Below, piece after piece: positions 1 to 6,169 of a stretch of 7,779 nucleotides of DNA (position 1 is the stretch's first letter; each line of letters opens with the position of its first letter). Below the pieces are notes generated by a model that searched no databases, was not told the DNA's origin, and was given only the letters and a program-made list of their open reading frames with translations. A program made the position numbers and the translations under genes. This stretch comes from an uncultured Lachnospiraceae bacterium. GTDB taxonomy: Bacteria; Bacillota; Clostridia; Lachnospirales; Lachnospiraceae. The stretch lies in assembly GCA_905236585.1 (NCBI GenBank), contig CAJOQZ010000290.1:1-7779 (forward strand), written 5' to 3'.

Positions 1-260
1 CAAGTGTGGCGAAGTCACTTGCTTCCGCTGCCGGTGCGGATCTTTTCGAGATTAGACCAGAGAAGCCCTATTCTTCCGCGGACCTCAATTACATGAATCC
101 GCTTGCCCGCTGCAACCGGGAGCACATTGCGAAGAAAGGTGTTCCGGTAGTTGGCAAGGTAGAAAATTTTGAAGAGACCAAGGCAAGGTACGAGCAGGTC
201 ACGCAGGAGATTTCCCTCAAGGACATCCAGAAAAGGGAACTGGGGCGCTTCTTTTTTTGA
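1..260 (+). pseudogene. Flavodoxin fragment with a foreign C-terminal tail (5' end outside the window)
   Basis: The open frame enters from the left edge (first codon at position 3), so the GTG at position 6 is probably an internal valine. The first 50 or so residues look like a flavodoxin of the Flavodoxin_4 type: SGVAKSLASAAGADLFEI is the end of the FMN-phosphate loop and its helix, followed by PEKPYSSADLNYMNP and PVVGKVENFEE. A complete protein would continue into a strand and a GFPIWW-like motif. Here the frame switches to TKARYEQVTQEIS and KDIQKRELGRFF, a charged helical tail resembling the C-terminal coiled region of large serine recombinases, and stops after about 85 residues. I read this as a deletion joining two unrelated genes, hence a non-functional remnant. 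The flavodoxin part is fairly secure; the recombinase origin of the tail is a pattern-memory inference. A run of seven T at the end also suggests a slip or frameshift. Confidence 0.55.
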
Positions 261-309
261 TCATAGGCATCTGAGGCAAAGAAAAGTTTACAATTTTTTA
301 CTGTAATAA

Positions 310-328
310 ATTTCACGATTTGTGAAAT
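310..328. repeat. Short dyad, 7-bp arms with a 5-bp centre
   Basis: ATTTCAC and GTGAAAT form perfect 7-bp arms around GATTT in the otherwise featureless AT-rich gap 261-358. No T-run follows, so it is not a terminator. It could be an operator half-site pair, but no intact gene starts just downstream. Apart from this dyad I see nothing in the gap. Confidence 0.35.
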
Positions 329-378
329 AAGTGTTTATGGACGAATGAGAGGAACAATATGCTCAAGAACAACATTGA

Positions 379-549
379 ACTGGATGTCAATGTTATTCCG
401 AATTCGGAATAAACATAGACCTGTTGTTTTTCAATCGGGAACTGAACTGCCTGGTTGCGGTGGAACAAAAGACTGGAAAGTTCAAAACGTCCTATCTCGG
501 GCAGCGGCAGGGCTATCTGAGCGTGCTTGACTCGGAGCAGGAAGTGTGA
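379..549 (+). pseudogene. Fragment of YhcG/DUF1016-family PDDEXK nuclease
   Basis: In the frame opening after the TGA at 376-378, the translation contains SEFGINIDLLFFNREL, NCLVAVEQKTGKFKTSYLGQ and RQGYLSVLDSE. This is the conserved nuclease core of the YhcG/DUF1016 family, whose usual pattern is IDLLFYNRxLxCLVAVELKxGxFKPxYxGQ; the D of IDLL and the E-x-K of VEQK match the PDDEXK catalytic residues. Family members run to roughly 350 residues. Here only about 50 remain, with no N-terminal half and no continuation after the TGA at 547 (the usual HENPSIGIILC segment is gone). The conserved segment begins exactly at a perfect palindrome (393-412), which may mark the deletion joint. Such nucleases are often carried on mobile or defence-related DNA. 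This copy cannot be functional. Family recognition is good; the exact boundaries are not. Confidence 0.7.
390..416. repeat. 20-bp perfect palindrome with extended arms
   Basis: Positions 393-412 are perfectly self-complementary: arm TTATTCCGAA, centred on GAATTC. With one bulged A at 413 the symmetry extends by ATG/CAT to 390-416. It lies at the point where recognisable YhcG-type coding sequence begins, so it may be a rearrangement joint, the relic of an element end, or an operator. No T-run follows, so it is not a terminator. Confidence 0.7.
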
Positions 550-551
550 TG

Positions 552-684
552 ATGACCGCAGCAGCCCATAAAGCCCCGTATTACAAGGCTTTCAGCCGTG
601 GAAACCGTATCATTTGCGGGCATGATCTACAAGGTGTCCCACTAGGAGACCATGGCGCGGCTTCGGACGGAGCAAGTATTTTAG
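552..684 (+). pseudogene. Degraded small ORF, possibly a transposon-associated small protein
   Basis: Starting from ATG 552 (MTAAAHKAP), the reading sense seems to move by one frame near 578 into ITRLSAVETVSFAGMIYKVS, is stopped by TAG at 643-645, and continues in the same frame as ETMARLRTEQVF to TAG 682-684. The pattern of a short strand pair (xGxxYKV) followed by ETM and a basic helix resembles the small TnpW-type proteins found in Firmicute conjugative and mobilizable elements, but the match is weak and from memory. The ATG overlaps the stop of the YhcG fragment, and a terminator follows, so this would be the last gene of a decayed mobile-element operon. It may also be no gene at all. Confidence 0.22.
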
Positions 685-692
685 GACGCACA

Positions 693-721
693 AACAGGCG
701 GGGCATCCCCGCCTGTTTTTT
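693..721 (+). terminator. Intrinsic (rho-independent) terminator
   Basis: An 11-bp GC-rich perfect stem (AACAGGCGGGG at 693-703 with CCCCGCCTGTT at 707-717) has a CAT loop and runs into six T at 716-721. It reads rightward and ends the + strand remnants. Read leftward it is followed by only three T after the stem, so it could weakly end the convergent NRPS remnant, whose stop lies at 751-753. Confidence 0.9.
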
Positions 722-750
722 CAAGATACTGTTGCCTGGCAAAAAGCGCC

Positions 751-2349
751 CTATTGCAACTGCAAATGGCAGTTAATGATCTTCTCGCCCATCTCGCATA
801 TCAGCCGTGCGAAGCGCTGCATGCTTTCTTCTTCATACTTGCTGGCATTATAATTAAGCAGAACCCCGAAGTCCTCCATTTCGTCCAAAATCTCCACGTC
901 CAGCGAGTCCTCGCTGGCATCGGTTTCGTTGGGAAGCGCATCAATCTGCTTTATCACATCATTCGGCTGATACTCATATATGCCGCCCTGATAGATGACA
1001 TTCATCAGATCGTCGGCATGATAGGAAACAAGTTTCTCATACCAGTCGTCTGCATGGGCGTATCGGGTTCCTGCCCCTTGCTGTAAATAAGTTCCGGCGT
1101 GGGAAGGCTTGCCCTGTCTATTTTCCAGTTTGCGGTATACGGCATCTCCTCCAATCGGATGAATAAACCCGGCACCATATAGCCCGGCAGATGTTCTTTT
1201 GCAAAGGCACGCAGTTCTTTCCTTTGTTCGCTTTCCTCTGGTTTCGGGTCTACGGGAACATAGTACAGGCAAAGATATCTGTCATCCACGGATGCCGCCG
1301 CACACCTTGCGACGCCGGCACACCTTTCCATGACGTTTTCCACCTCGCCCAGTTCGATACGTAGGCCTCTTAACTTGACCTGGCTGTCTATCCTGCCGTG
1401 ATATTCGATCTCGCCCTTCTCATCGATCCTTGCAAGATCCCCTGAGCGGTATGCCTTCATGCCGCGGAAGGTTACAAAGGCATTTTTCGTCTCTTTTTCC
1501 AGGTTGATATATCCCCGTCCGACGCCCTTTCCGCAGATTAAGAGTTCTCCTGCTTCTCCGTGCGGCAGCTCGTTTAATTCTTCATCAATGATAAAGCAAA
1601 AAGTGTTGAAATCCGGCGTTCCTATTGTAATATTTCCGGAAGATGTAATCTGCTTTGAAGTGCAGCAGCTGGTGGTCTCCGTGGGGCCGTATCCATTGAT
1701 GACGACCACCTTATGGTTGATCGCCCGTATCCTTTCGTAGTGCTCTCCAATAAAAGCACTGCCTCCCAGATCCAAAACCTTAAGGGCCTTTATCGCCGTT
1801 GTCATGGAAGCAGCCGACAGCAGTACGTCAAAATAACTTGGGGTGCAAATAAGCGCATCGACCTTGTTTTTTGTCATAAGTTCCGAAAGAGCGTCGGGGT
1901 TTAAGATCTCTTCCTCCGAAGGCAGACAAATGCTCATGCCGGATGTGAGCGGGGTGAACTCTTCCTCTATGGACATATCAAAGGTGAATGATGCAACCGC
2001 AAGAAGCGTGCTGCCGTTTTGCGTGATGAAGCCTGCATCCGGCATCCTTAAGGAAATAGGATAGTCTTTCATTGGGAACTGACGGATTTAAGGTCGTAAA
2101 AGCAGCACCCGCCTTTAATACGCCGATATTGGCGGCGTAATACAACGCGATCCTCGGCATGATGAGCATGACGACATCTTCCGGGCCGGCGCCACGGGAA
2201 AGCAGGGCGTTGGCAATGCGGTTTGCATGTTCATTCAACTCTTTGTAAGTCAAAAAAGAACCGCCCGCAGCAACTGCTGTCTTATCCGAATGTGCTCTGA
2301 CCTGTTCCTCGAACATGCCAACTACACTGCAAAAGCCGGTTTCCGCCAT
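751..2349 (-). pseudogene. Collapsed NRPS gene: adenylation domain joined to the end of a condensation domain
   Basis: An intact parent would activate an amino acid as its adenylate and load it on a carrier domain. The start is the ATG at 2349-2347 behind AAAGGAGA. Frame 1 gives MAETGFCSVVGMFEEQV, core A1 (LTYKELNEHANRIA) and A2 (LKAGAAFTTLNPS) up to LSYFLKDAG. Near 2030-2047 it jumps frame to ITQNGSTLLAVASFTFDMS (A4). About 90-100 residues, including the ATP-binding A3 motif (TSGTTGKPKG), are absent. A5 (NGYGPTETT), A6 (GELLICGKGVGRGYINLE), A7/A8 (YRSGDLARIDEKGEIEYHGR, then LRGLRIELGEVE) and A10 (ANWKIDRASLP) follow. Near 1020-1055 a second frame change leads into the C-terminal third of a condensation domain (DLMNVIYQGGIYEYQP, FGVLLNYNASKYEEESMQRFA), which stops at 751. 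The carrier domain and the HHxxxDG motif are missing. Without A3 it cannot be an active adenylation enzyme. It is the internally deleted remnant of a multi-module synthetase. Confidence 0.88.
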
Positions 2350-2397
2350 TTTTTGTTCTCCTTTTTGCCCCTTTAGATCACGATTTTTTTCGGTGCA

Positions 2398-2425
2398 ATT
2401 ATACATTCATCCCCCCATAAATCAA
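2398..2425 (-). promoter_or_regulatory. Sigma-A-type promoter of the NRPS remnant
   Basis: Read on the - strand: TTGATT (2425-2420), a 16-bp spacer, then a perfect TATAAT (2403-2398). Transcription would start near 2391, giving a leader of about 40 nt with AAAGGAGA in front of the ATG at 2349. The promoter survives although its gene is dead. It lies in the 101-bp gap after the GTPase-nuclease gene, where I see no T-run terminator, so read-through from that gene is also possible. Confidence 0.6.
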
Positions 2426-2450
2426 GGAGGCAGATACGAATGCCGTGATT

Positions 2451-5042
2451 TCAGGCATATCCTTCCAATCCCTCGGCGCGGATACGTTTTACTTCTTCCT
2501 CAAATTCCCGCGAGGTGATGCGCCTTGCACCGGCGCCGATCACGATAAGCTGCACCAGACCGTCGGACGTCACGACGGAGACGTCGGCGTTTTTGTCTTT
2601 AACAATTTCATGTGTTGCGCGTTCGATATATGCGTCCGCCGTCTGCGCCTCTTTGGTAAAAACGACGTGGACGTTGCCGAAATTCATTACGCTGCCGGGA
2701 TTGTTTTTCACTTTATACGCGTCGAAAACCGCGATGACTTCCGCGCCGGTAAAGCCTTGGTAATCCGCTAAAATATCAATCAGCGCGTCCCTTGCGCTGT
2801 CAAGGTTGTTATTTGCAAGCACCGTAAGATCCTTCCATGCAAAAATGACATTGTATCCGTCCACGAGGACGTATTTCTTTTTCTTTGCGGGAACTGCCTT
2901 GCCGGTGCGATTTCCATGCGCCGCAAGGTATTCTTCTCTGGCGCGCGTGATATTTTCCTGTTTTGTGATGACGCGGACGCCATCTCTGGGCAGAGGTCTT
3001 CTTATTTCTCCGAAGGTACGGGTAAAAATCGCCATCAGCTCATCATCCTCGGCAAGCGATGCGTTTTTCTTTTTCTTTTGCGCGGCATTGCTTTGTGCCG
3101 CCCCCGCGCCCGGTTTTGCATTGCCGGATGATTCCGTGATATTTTTGCTTTCGACCGGCTCGTCCGGGTTCGTTCCATGGACATAGATCGACTGATACGG
3201 ACGGTTTATATCGCTGCGATAGTCATAACCGATCTCCGCTATGACCGCATCCGCGTCAACCGCCGGATAATAGCCCGCCATCCGCATCCACACCGTTCCG
3301 GCGCCGCCCGTATAGGCGGTTACTTCCGCGGCGTAGTCTCCGGCAAAACGTACCGGAACGCGTCCTTCCAAAACGAACTGGTCGCCTTTTGCCTCCGGTG
3401 CGCCGACCGTCCCTTTCATTGCCGTAAAATCCGACATTGCCCGTCCGATATGCTCCGACGGAAGAGTCAGTGTCACTTCGTAAAACGGTTCCAAAAGCAC
3501 GCTGTCCGTCCGCAGCAGCGCATCCCGTACCGCGATTTCGGTTGCCCGTCTAAAGTCGCCGCCCTCGGTATGTTTTTTGTGCGCCCGTCCTCCGACAATA
3601 GTGATCCGTACATCCGTAAGCGCGCTGTCCGTAAGAACCCCGTACAGCGGTCTTCGGGACAGGCGGTTTAATATCTGGTTCTGGTAGTTTTTCAGGAGCA
3701 GATCCGTCGGCATTTCCGTCGCAACTTCAATCCCGCTTCCCAACGGCAGCGGCTCCATCCGGATCAGCACATCCGCAAAATGTTTGAGCGGTTCATAATG
3801 CCCGTGTCCGAGCGTCGGCTCGGCGATGGTTTCTTTATAGACGATGTTGCCGATGTCAAAATCAATCGTTTCGCCGAAGCGGTCGAACATTTTCTGTCGT
3901 AGGATCTCCAATTGGATCTTGCCCATGACGGACAGCCGGATTTCTTTTAACCGTTCGTTCCACGATACCGAAAGCAGCGGATCTTCGTCGGCAAGTTCGG
4001 CAAAATCCGCGTAGAGCACGTGCGCATCCTGTTCCGGCGCAAGCAGCACCCGGTAGGAGAGCACCGGCAGCAGCTGGGGCAGGGCGGCGTCTTTTTCTAT
4101 GCCGTATCCGCGCCCTGGAAAACTGTTGCTGATGCCGCAGACGGCGACCGTTTCACCGGCGTGTACTTCCGGTATGCTTTCGTATTTGTCGCCGGAGTAA
4201 CGTCTGAGTTCGTTGACTTTTTCCGCCTCATCGGGATAAGCGCCGTAGGGCAGGATTTCATCTTTTATGCGAAGCGAACCGCTTGTGATTTTCAAAAAGG
4301 ACAGACGCTGCCCCTTGTCGTCCCGTGCGATCTTATACACACGCGCCCCGAACTCATGTCGATAAGCCGGCGTTTTTACAAACCGGTTAAGAACCTCCAA
4401 GATGCGTTCCACCCCTTCCTGCCTTAACGCAGATAAGAAGACGGCCGGAAAAATTTCCCTCGCAAGAACCGCGTCGGCGACTGCCTCGTCGGATAGTTCC
4501 CCCTTTTCCATATAAGCATCCAGCAGGGCTTCGTTTGCGGTCGCGATATCCTCATAGGGAACGCTGTCCGTAAAATCAAAACAGTCCGCGGATAGTTCTT
4601 TTTGCAGATGCTTTATCATAGACGGACGGTCCGATTTTGCGATGTCGATTTTATTGACCGCAATAAATGCAGGGATATGATAGGTTCGAAGAAGGGAAAA
4701 CAGCGTCCGGGTGTGGCTTTGGACGCCCTCTGATGCGCTTACCACAAGGATCGCGTAATCCAACGCCAAAAGGGAGCGTTCGGTTTCGGCGGAAAAATCC
4801 GCGTGTCCGGGCGTGTCAATAAATGTAATGGAAAGGTCGCGGTAGGTAATCTCCGCCTGTTTGGAAAAGACGGTAATCCCGCGCTTCTTTTCAATCGCAT
4901 CCGTATCCAGAAACGTATCGCCGTGGTCAACTCTCCCGAAATGGCGGATCGCGCCGCAAGAAAACAAAAGCGCTTCCGACAGCGTTGTTTTTCCGGCGTC
5001 GACATGTGCGCAAATTCCGATGGTGACGCGTTTATCCGGCAT
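2451..5042 (-). CDS. Tet(M)/EF-G-like ribosomal-protection GTPase fused to a Rae1 (YacP)-like NYN nuclease
   Basis: The protein has 863 residues. The GTPase domain has G1 AHVDAGKTT (12-20), G2 RGITV (54-58), G3 DTPGH (76-80), G4 NKID (130-133) and G5 SAL (204-206). EF-G/Tet(M)-type domains II to V run from about 232 to 605 (e.g. LSVMGKIQLEIL, domain V with LEGRVPVRFAGDY). A lysine- and alanine-rich linker (about 625-665) and a short helical segment (ELMAIFTRTFGEI) lead to an NYN/PIN-type domain at 722-863: VLVDGYN (D728, N731), VFDAYK (D774), EAQTADAYIE (D803) and VTSD (D827). This follows B. subtilis YacP/Rae1, a ribosome-bound endonuclease that cuts mRNA in the A site, and all acidic residues are kept. 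The tip of domain IV reads AHKKHTEGGDFR where Tet(M) has YSPVSTPADFR, so tetracycline release is doubtful. Start: ATG 5042 with GAGG nine bases upstream; a TTG at 5063 would add seven residues. Inferred role: A-site entry coupled to mRNA cleavage or ribosome rescue. The domains are secure; the function is inference. Confidence 0.95.
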   Translation of the reverse strand: MPDKRVTIGICAHVDAGKTTLSEALLFSCGAIRHFGRVDHGDTFLDTDAIEKKRGITVFSKQAEITYRDLSITFIDTPGHADFSAETERSLLALDYAILVVSASEGVQSHTRTLFSLLRTYHIPAFIAVNKIDIAKSDRPSMIKHLQKELSADCFDFTDSVPYEDIATANEALLDAYMEKGELSDEAVADAVLAREIFPAVFLSALRQEGVERILEVLNRFVKTPAYRHEFGARVYKIARDDKGQRLSFLKITSGSLRIKDEILPYGAYPDEAEKVNELRRYSGDKYESIPEVHAGETVAVCGISNSFPGRGYGIEKDAALPQLLPVLSYRVLLAPEQDAHVLYADFAELADEDPLLSVSWNERLKEIRLSVMGKIQLEILRQKMFDRFGETIDFDIGNIVYKETIAEPTLGHGHYEPLKHFADVLIRMEPLPLGSGIEVATEMPTDLLLKNYQNQILNRLSRRPLYGVLTDSALTDVRITIVGGRAHKKHTEGGDFRRATEIAVRDALLRTDSVLLEPFYEVTLTLPSEHIGRAMSDFTAMKGTVGAPEAKGDQFVLEGRVPVRFAGDYAAEVTAYTGGAGTVWMRMAGYYPAVDADAVIAEIGYDYRSDINRPYQSIYVHGTNPDEPVESKNITESSGNAKPGAGAAQSNAAQKKKKNASLAEDDELMAIFTRTFGEIRRPLPRDGVRVITKQENITRAREEYLAAHGNRTGKAVPAKKKKYVLVDGYNVIFAWKDLTVLANNNLDSARDALIDILADYQGFTGAEVIAVFDAYKVKNNPGSVMNFGNVHVVFTKEAQTADAYIERATHEIVKDKNADVSVVTSDGLVQLIVIGAGARRITSREFEEEVKRIRAEGLEGYA

Positions 5043-5880
5043 TTTTTTGTACCTCGCCTGCAAGTTTCGGAAGGATTATTTTTAAGATGCGGGTATGATG
5101 AAAGAAGAAGATGACGGCAAGCATAAACAGATCCGTGTAAAATACGCCGACAATATAGTAATTCCGCGGAAGCAGAAATTCAGCGGAAAATCCGATATAA
5201 CAAAGTTCCGCCGTAAGGAGCAGTCCCAAAAGCAGCAGATACGCGTTTACGCCTGCGTTTTTTATCGTATGCAAAAAATCGACAAATGACGCGTCAAAAT
5301 AGACAAACCGACCGACCATCAGCCCCAAATAATACATCATCACCGGATTGTATTCGCTTTCGTCGCCGATGCGGTTCAAAAACAACAGGATTACGATCAC
5401 ATAGAACATCGCCAGCAGACGGATGGAGGCTTTTTCCTCTTTTGTGACGTGCTTCAAGGGGATTACCAGACGGTCAAGGACCGTGTTTAAGATGCAGGAT
5501 AAGCAGATCAAAAGCAGAAGGATAAAATCCTTTCCGCCTTCCCATGCAGCGATCCATTGGCTGAATCTGCCCTGCGTTGCCGTCTGCCCCTTCCAAAGAA
5601 GTATCGTATAGAGGTGGTTGGCGATCACATAGGCGCAGGAAAAGGACAGAACCGACGTCCCGGAGATCAGCATTTCATAGAACAGCTGCACCCGGTTGTA
5701 AGATAGTTCCAAAAATGTTTTTCGGCGGTCGGCTTCGTTGCCGCAGGTTTTTTTGGCGCTCCGGTGCGCCCCTGCGACAATGATGACAATGCAAAGAGCA
5801 ACGCCGACAAATGCCGCGAAAAAGAAGATCAGTTTTTCTATGATTCCGAAATCAGGATTGGTATACGCTTCAAAAGTCAT
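5032..5880 (-). CDS. Polytopic membrane protein of unknown function
   Basis: I do not recognise the family. The 282-residue product has about seven hydrophobic segments (near 15-38, 73-95, 117-139, 152-170, 178-197, 211-231 and 240-262), a basic, hydrophilic first loop (HRSAKKTCGNEADRRK) and a short basic C-terminus. I see no catalytic motif. Two start codons compete. The ATG at 5889 lies inside a perfect -10 box, while the ATG at 5880 begins about where transcription should start, and neither has a Shine-Dalgarno sequence. I chose 5880 and infer a leaderless message; the alternative adds three residues (MGY). The stop codon lies inside the next gene: the last 11 bp overlap the GTPase-nuclease start, and the GAGG that would serve that start is within this frame. 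The two genes are therefore one transcript and probably translationally coupled, suggesting a shared role. Confidence 0.85.
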   Translation of the reverse strand: MTFEAYTNPDFGIIEKLIFFFAAFVGVALCIVIIVAGAHRSAKKTCGNEADRRKTFLELSYNRVQLFYEMLISGTSVLSFSCAYVIANHLYTILLWKGQTATQGRFSQWIAAWEGGKDFILLLLICLSCILNTVLDRLVIPLKHVTKEEKASIRLLAMFYVIVILLFLNRIGDESEYNPVMMYYLGLMVGRFVYFDASFVDFLHTIKNAGVNAYLLLLGLLLTAELCYIGFSAEFLLPRNYYIVGVFYTDLFMLAVIFFFHHTRILKIILPKLAGEVQKNAG

Positions 5881-5887
5881 GTAACCC

Positions 5888-5916
5888 ATTATAGACAGAT
5901 TTTACGGATTGTTCAA
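5888..5916 (-). promoter_or_regulatory. Sigma-A-type promoter whose -10 box overlaps a start codon
   Basis: On the - strand: TTGAAC (5916-5911), a 17-bp spacer (5910-5894), then a perfect TATAAT (5893-5888). The last two bases of the box are the A and T of the upstream ATG (5889-5887). The expected start of transcription is about 5881, directly before the ATG at 5880. The MITE-like insertion ends 18 bp upstream of the -35 box. Confidence 0.65.
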
Positions 5917-5925
5917 GTAATATAA

Positions 5926-5934
5926 ATTATGAAT
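5926..5934. repeat. Left 9-bp target-site duplication
   Basis: ATTATGAAT directly abuts the left terminal inverted repeat of the small element. An identical copy abuts the right end at 6061-6069. The match stops exactly at 9 bp on both sides. Confidence 0.85.
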
Positions 5935-6060
5935 CACGGAAATCAACTTTTATGTTGAGAACAAACACTTCTTAAGTGTGAGGTTAAGGCATTCTTGCCG
6001 TCGAACACTTAAGATTTGTTTGTTCCCAAGGCAAGAAAAGGATGAAAATTGATTTCCGTG
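5935..6060. mobile_element. 126-bp MITE-like non-autonomous element
   Basis: Perfect 12-bp terminal inverted repeats (CACGGAAATCAA at the left, its complement at 6049-6060) extend imperfectly to 17 of 19 bases. Exact 9-bp direct repeats flank them, the signature of a transposase-mediated insertion. The element has no coding capacity. Inside is a second inverted pair: 5959-5979 against 6005-6025 (18 of 21 matching; GAACAAACA and CTTAAGTGT are the perfect blocks). An 8-base match joins the loop segment 5992-5999 (TTCTTGCC) to 6030-6037 (GGCAAGAA). The 9-bp duplication is compatible with several IS families, so I cannot name the parent. It sits between divergent promoters and leaves both core promoters intact, though it moves them 135 bp apart. 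Confidence 0.82.
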
Positions 6061-6069
6061 ATTATGAAT
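6061..6069. repeat. Right 9-bp target-site duplication
   Basis: A second exact copy of ATTATGAAT lies directly after the right inverted repeat; see 5926-5934. Removing the element and one copy restores a simple divergent intergenic region. Confidence 0.85.
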
Positions 6070-6072
6070 TTT

Positions 6073-6105
6073 TTGATCGTCAAAACAAGCATAATATGTT
6101 AGAAT
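6073..6105 (+). promoter_or_regulatory. Probable promoter of the cell-wall operon
   Basis: The best reading is an extended -10, TGT followed by TAGAAT (6097-6105), with no convincing -35 at 17 bp. The alternative is TTGATC (6073-6078), a 16-bp spacer and TATGTT (6095-6100). Either gives a leader of about 55-65 nt ending in AGAAAGGA (6155-6162) before the ATG at 6170. Confidence 0.4.
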
Positions 6106-6169
6106 ACATATCACGACACTCTGTCATCAAGTGACTATCATCCGAACTTATAACAGAAAGGAACCCATC

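Noticed and set aside
359..412. 17-residue ORF (MLKNNIELDVNVIPNSE) behind AGAGGA
   Set aside because: The ribosome binding site is decent, but the ORF is very short, matches nothing I know and runs into the palindrome and the decayed nuclease. It could be the start of a deleted gene.
345..530. 61-residue + strand ORF starting MRGTICSRT
   Set aside because: It is the wrong frame over the YhcG-type fragment, which shows real family conservation.
2424..2448. AAGGAGG followed by ATG on the + strand
   Set aside because: The frame is ATG CCG TGA, so no product; the AAGGAGG is a chance feature of the - strand promoter region.
3177..3671. 164-residue + strand ORF opposite the GTPase gene
   Set aside because: It is antisense to a conserved translational GTPase coding region and has no supporting signal.
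2451..5042. Simple call as a tetracycline-resistance gene (tetM/tetW/tetO type)
   Set aside because: The YSPVS loop is replaced, a nuclease domain is fused and the gene is in an operon with a membrane protein; resistance is not supported by sequence alone.
5935..6060. Bidirectional intrinsic terminator between the divergent genes
   Set aside because: The stems are AT-rich and broken, no T-run follows the outer stem directly, and the flanking genes diverge, so no terminator is needed; the exact 9-bp duplication favours an insertion.
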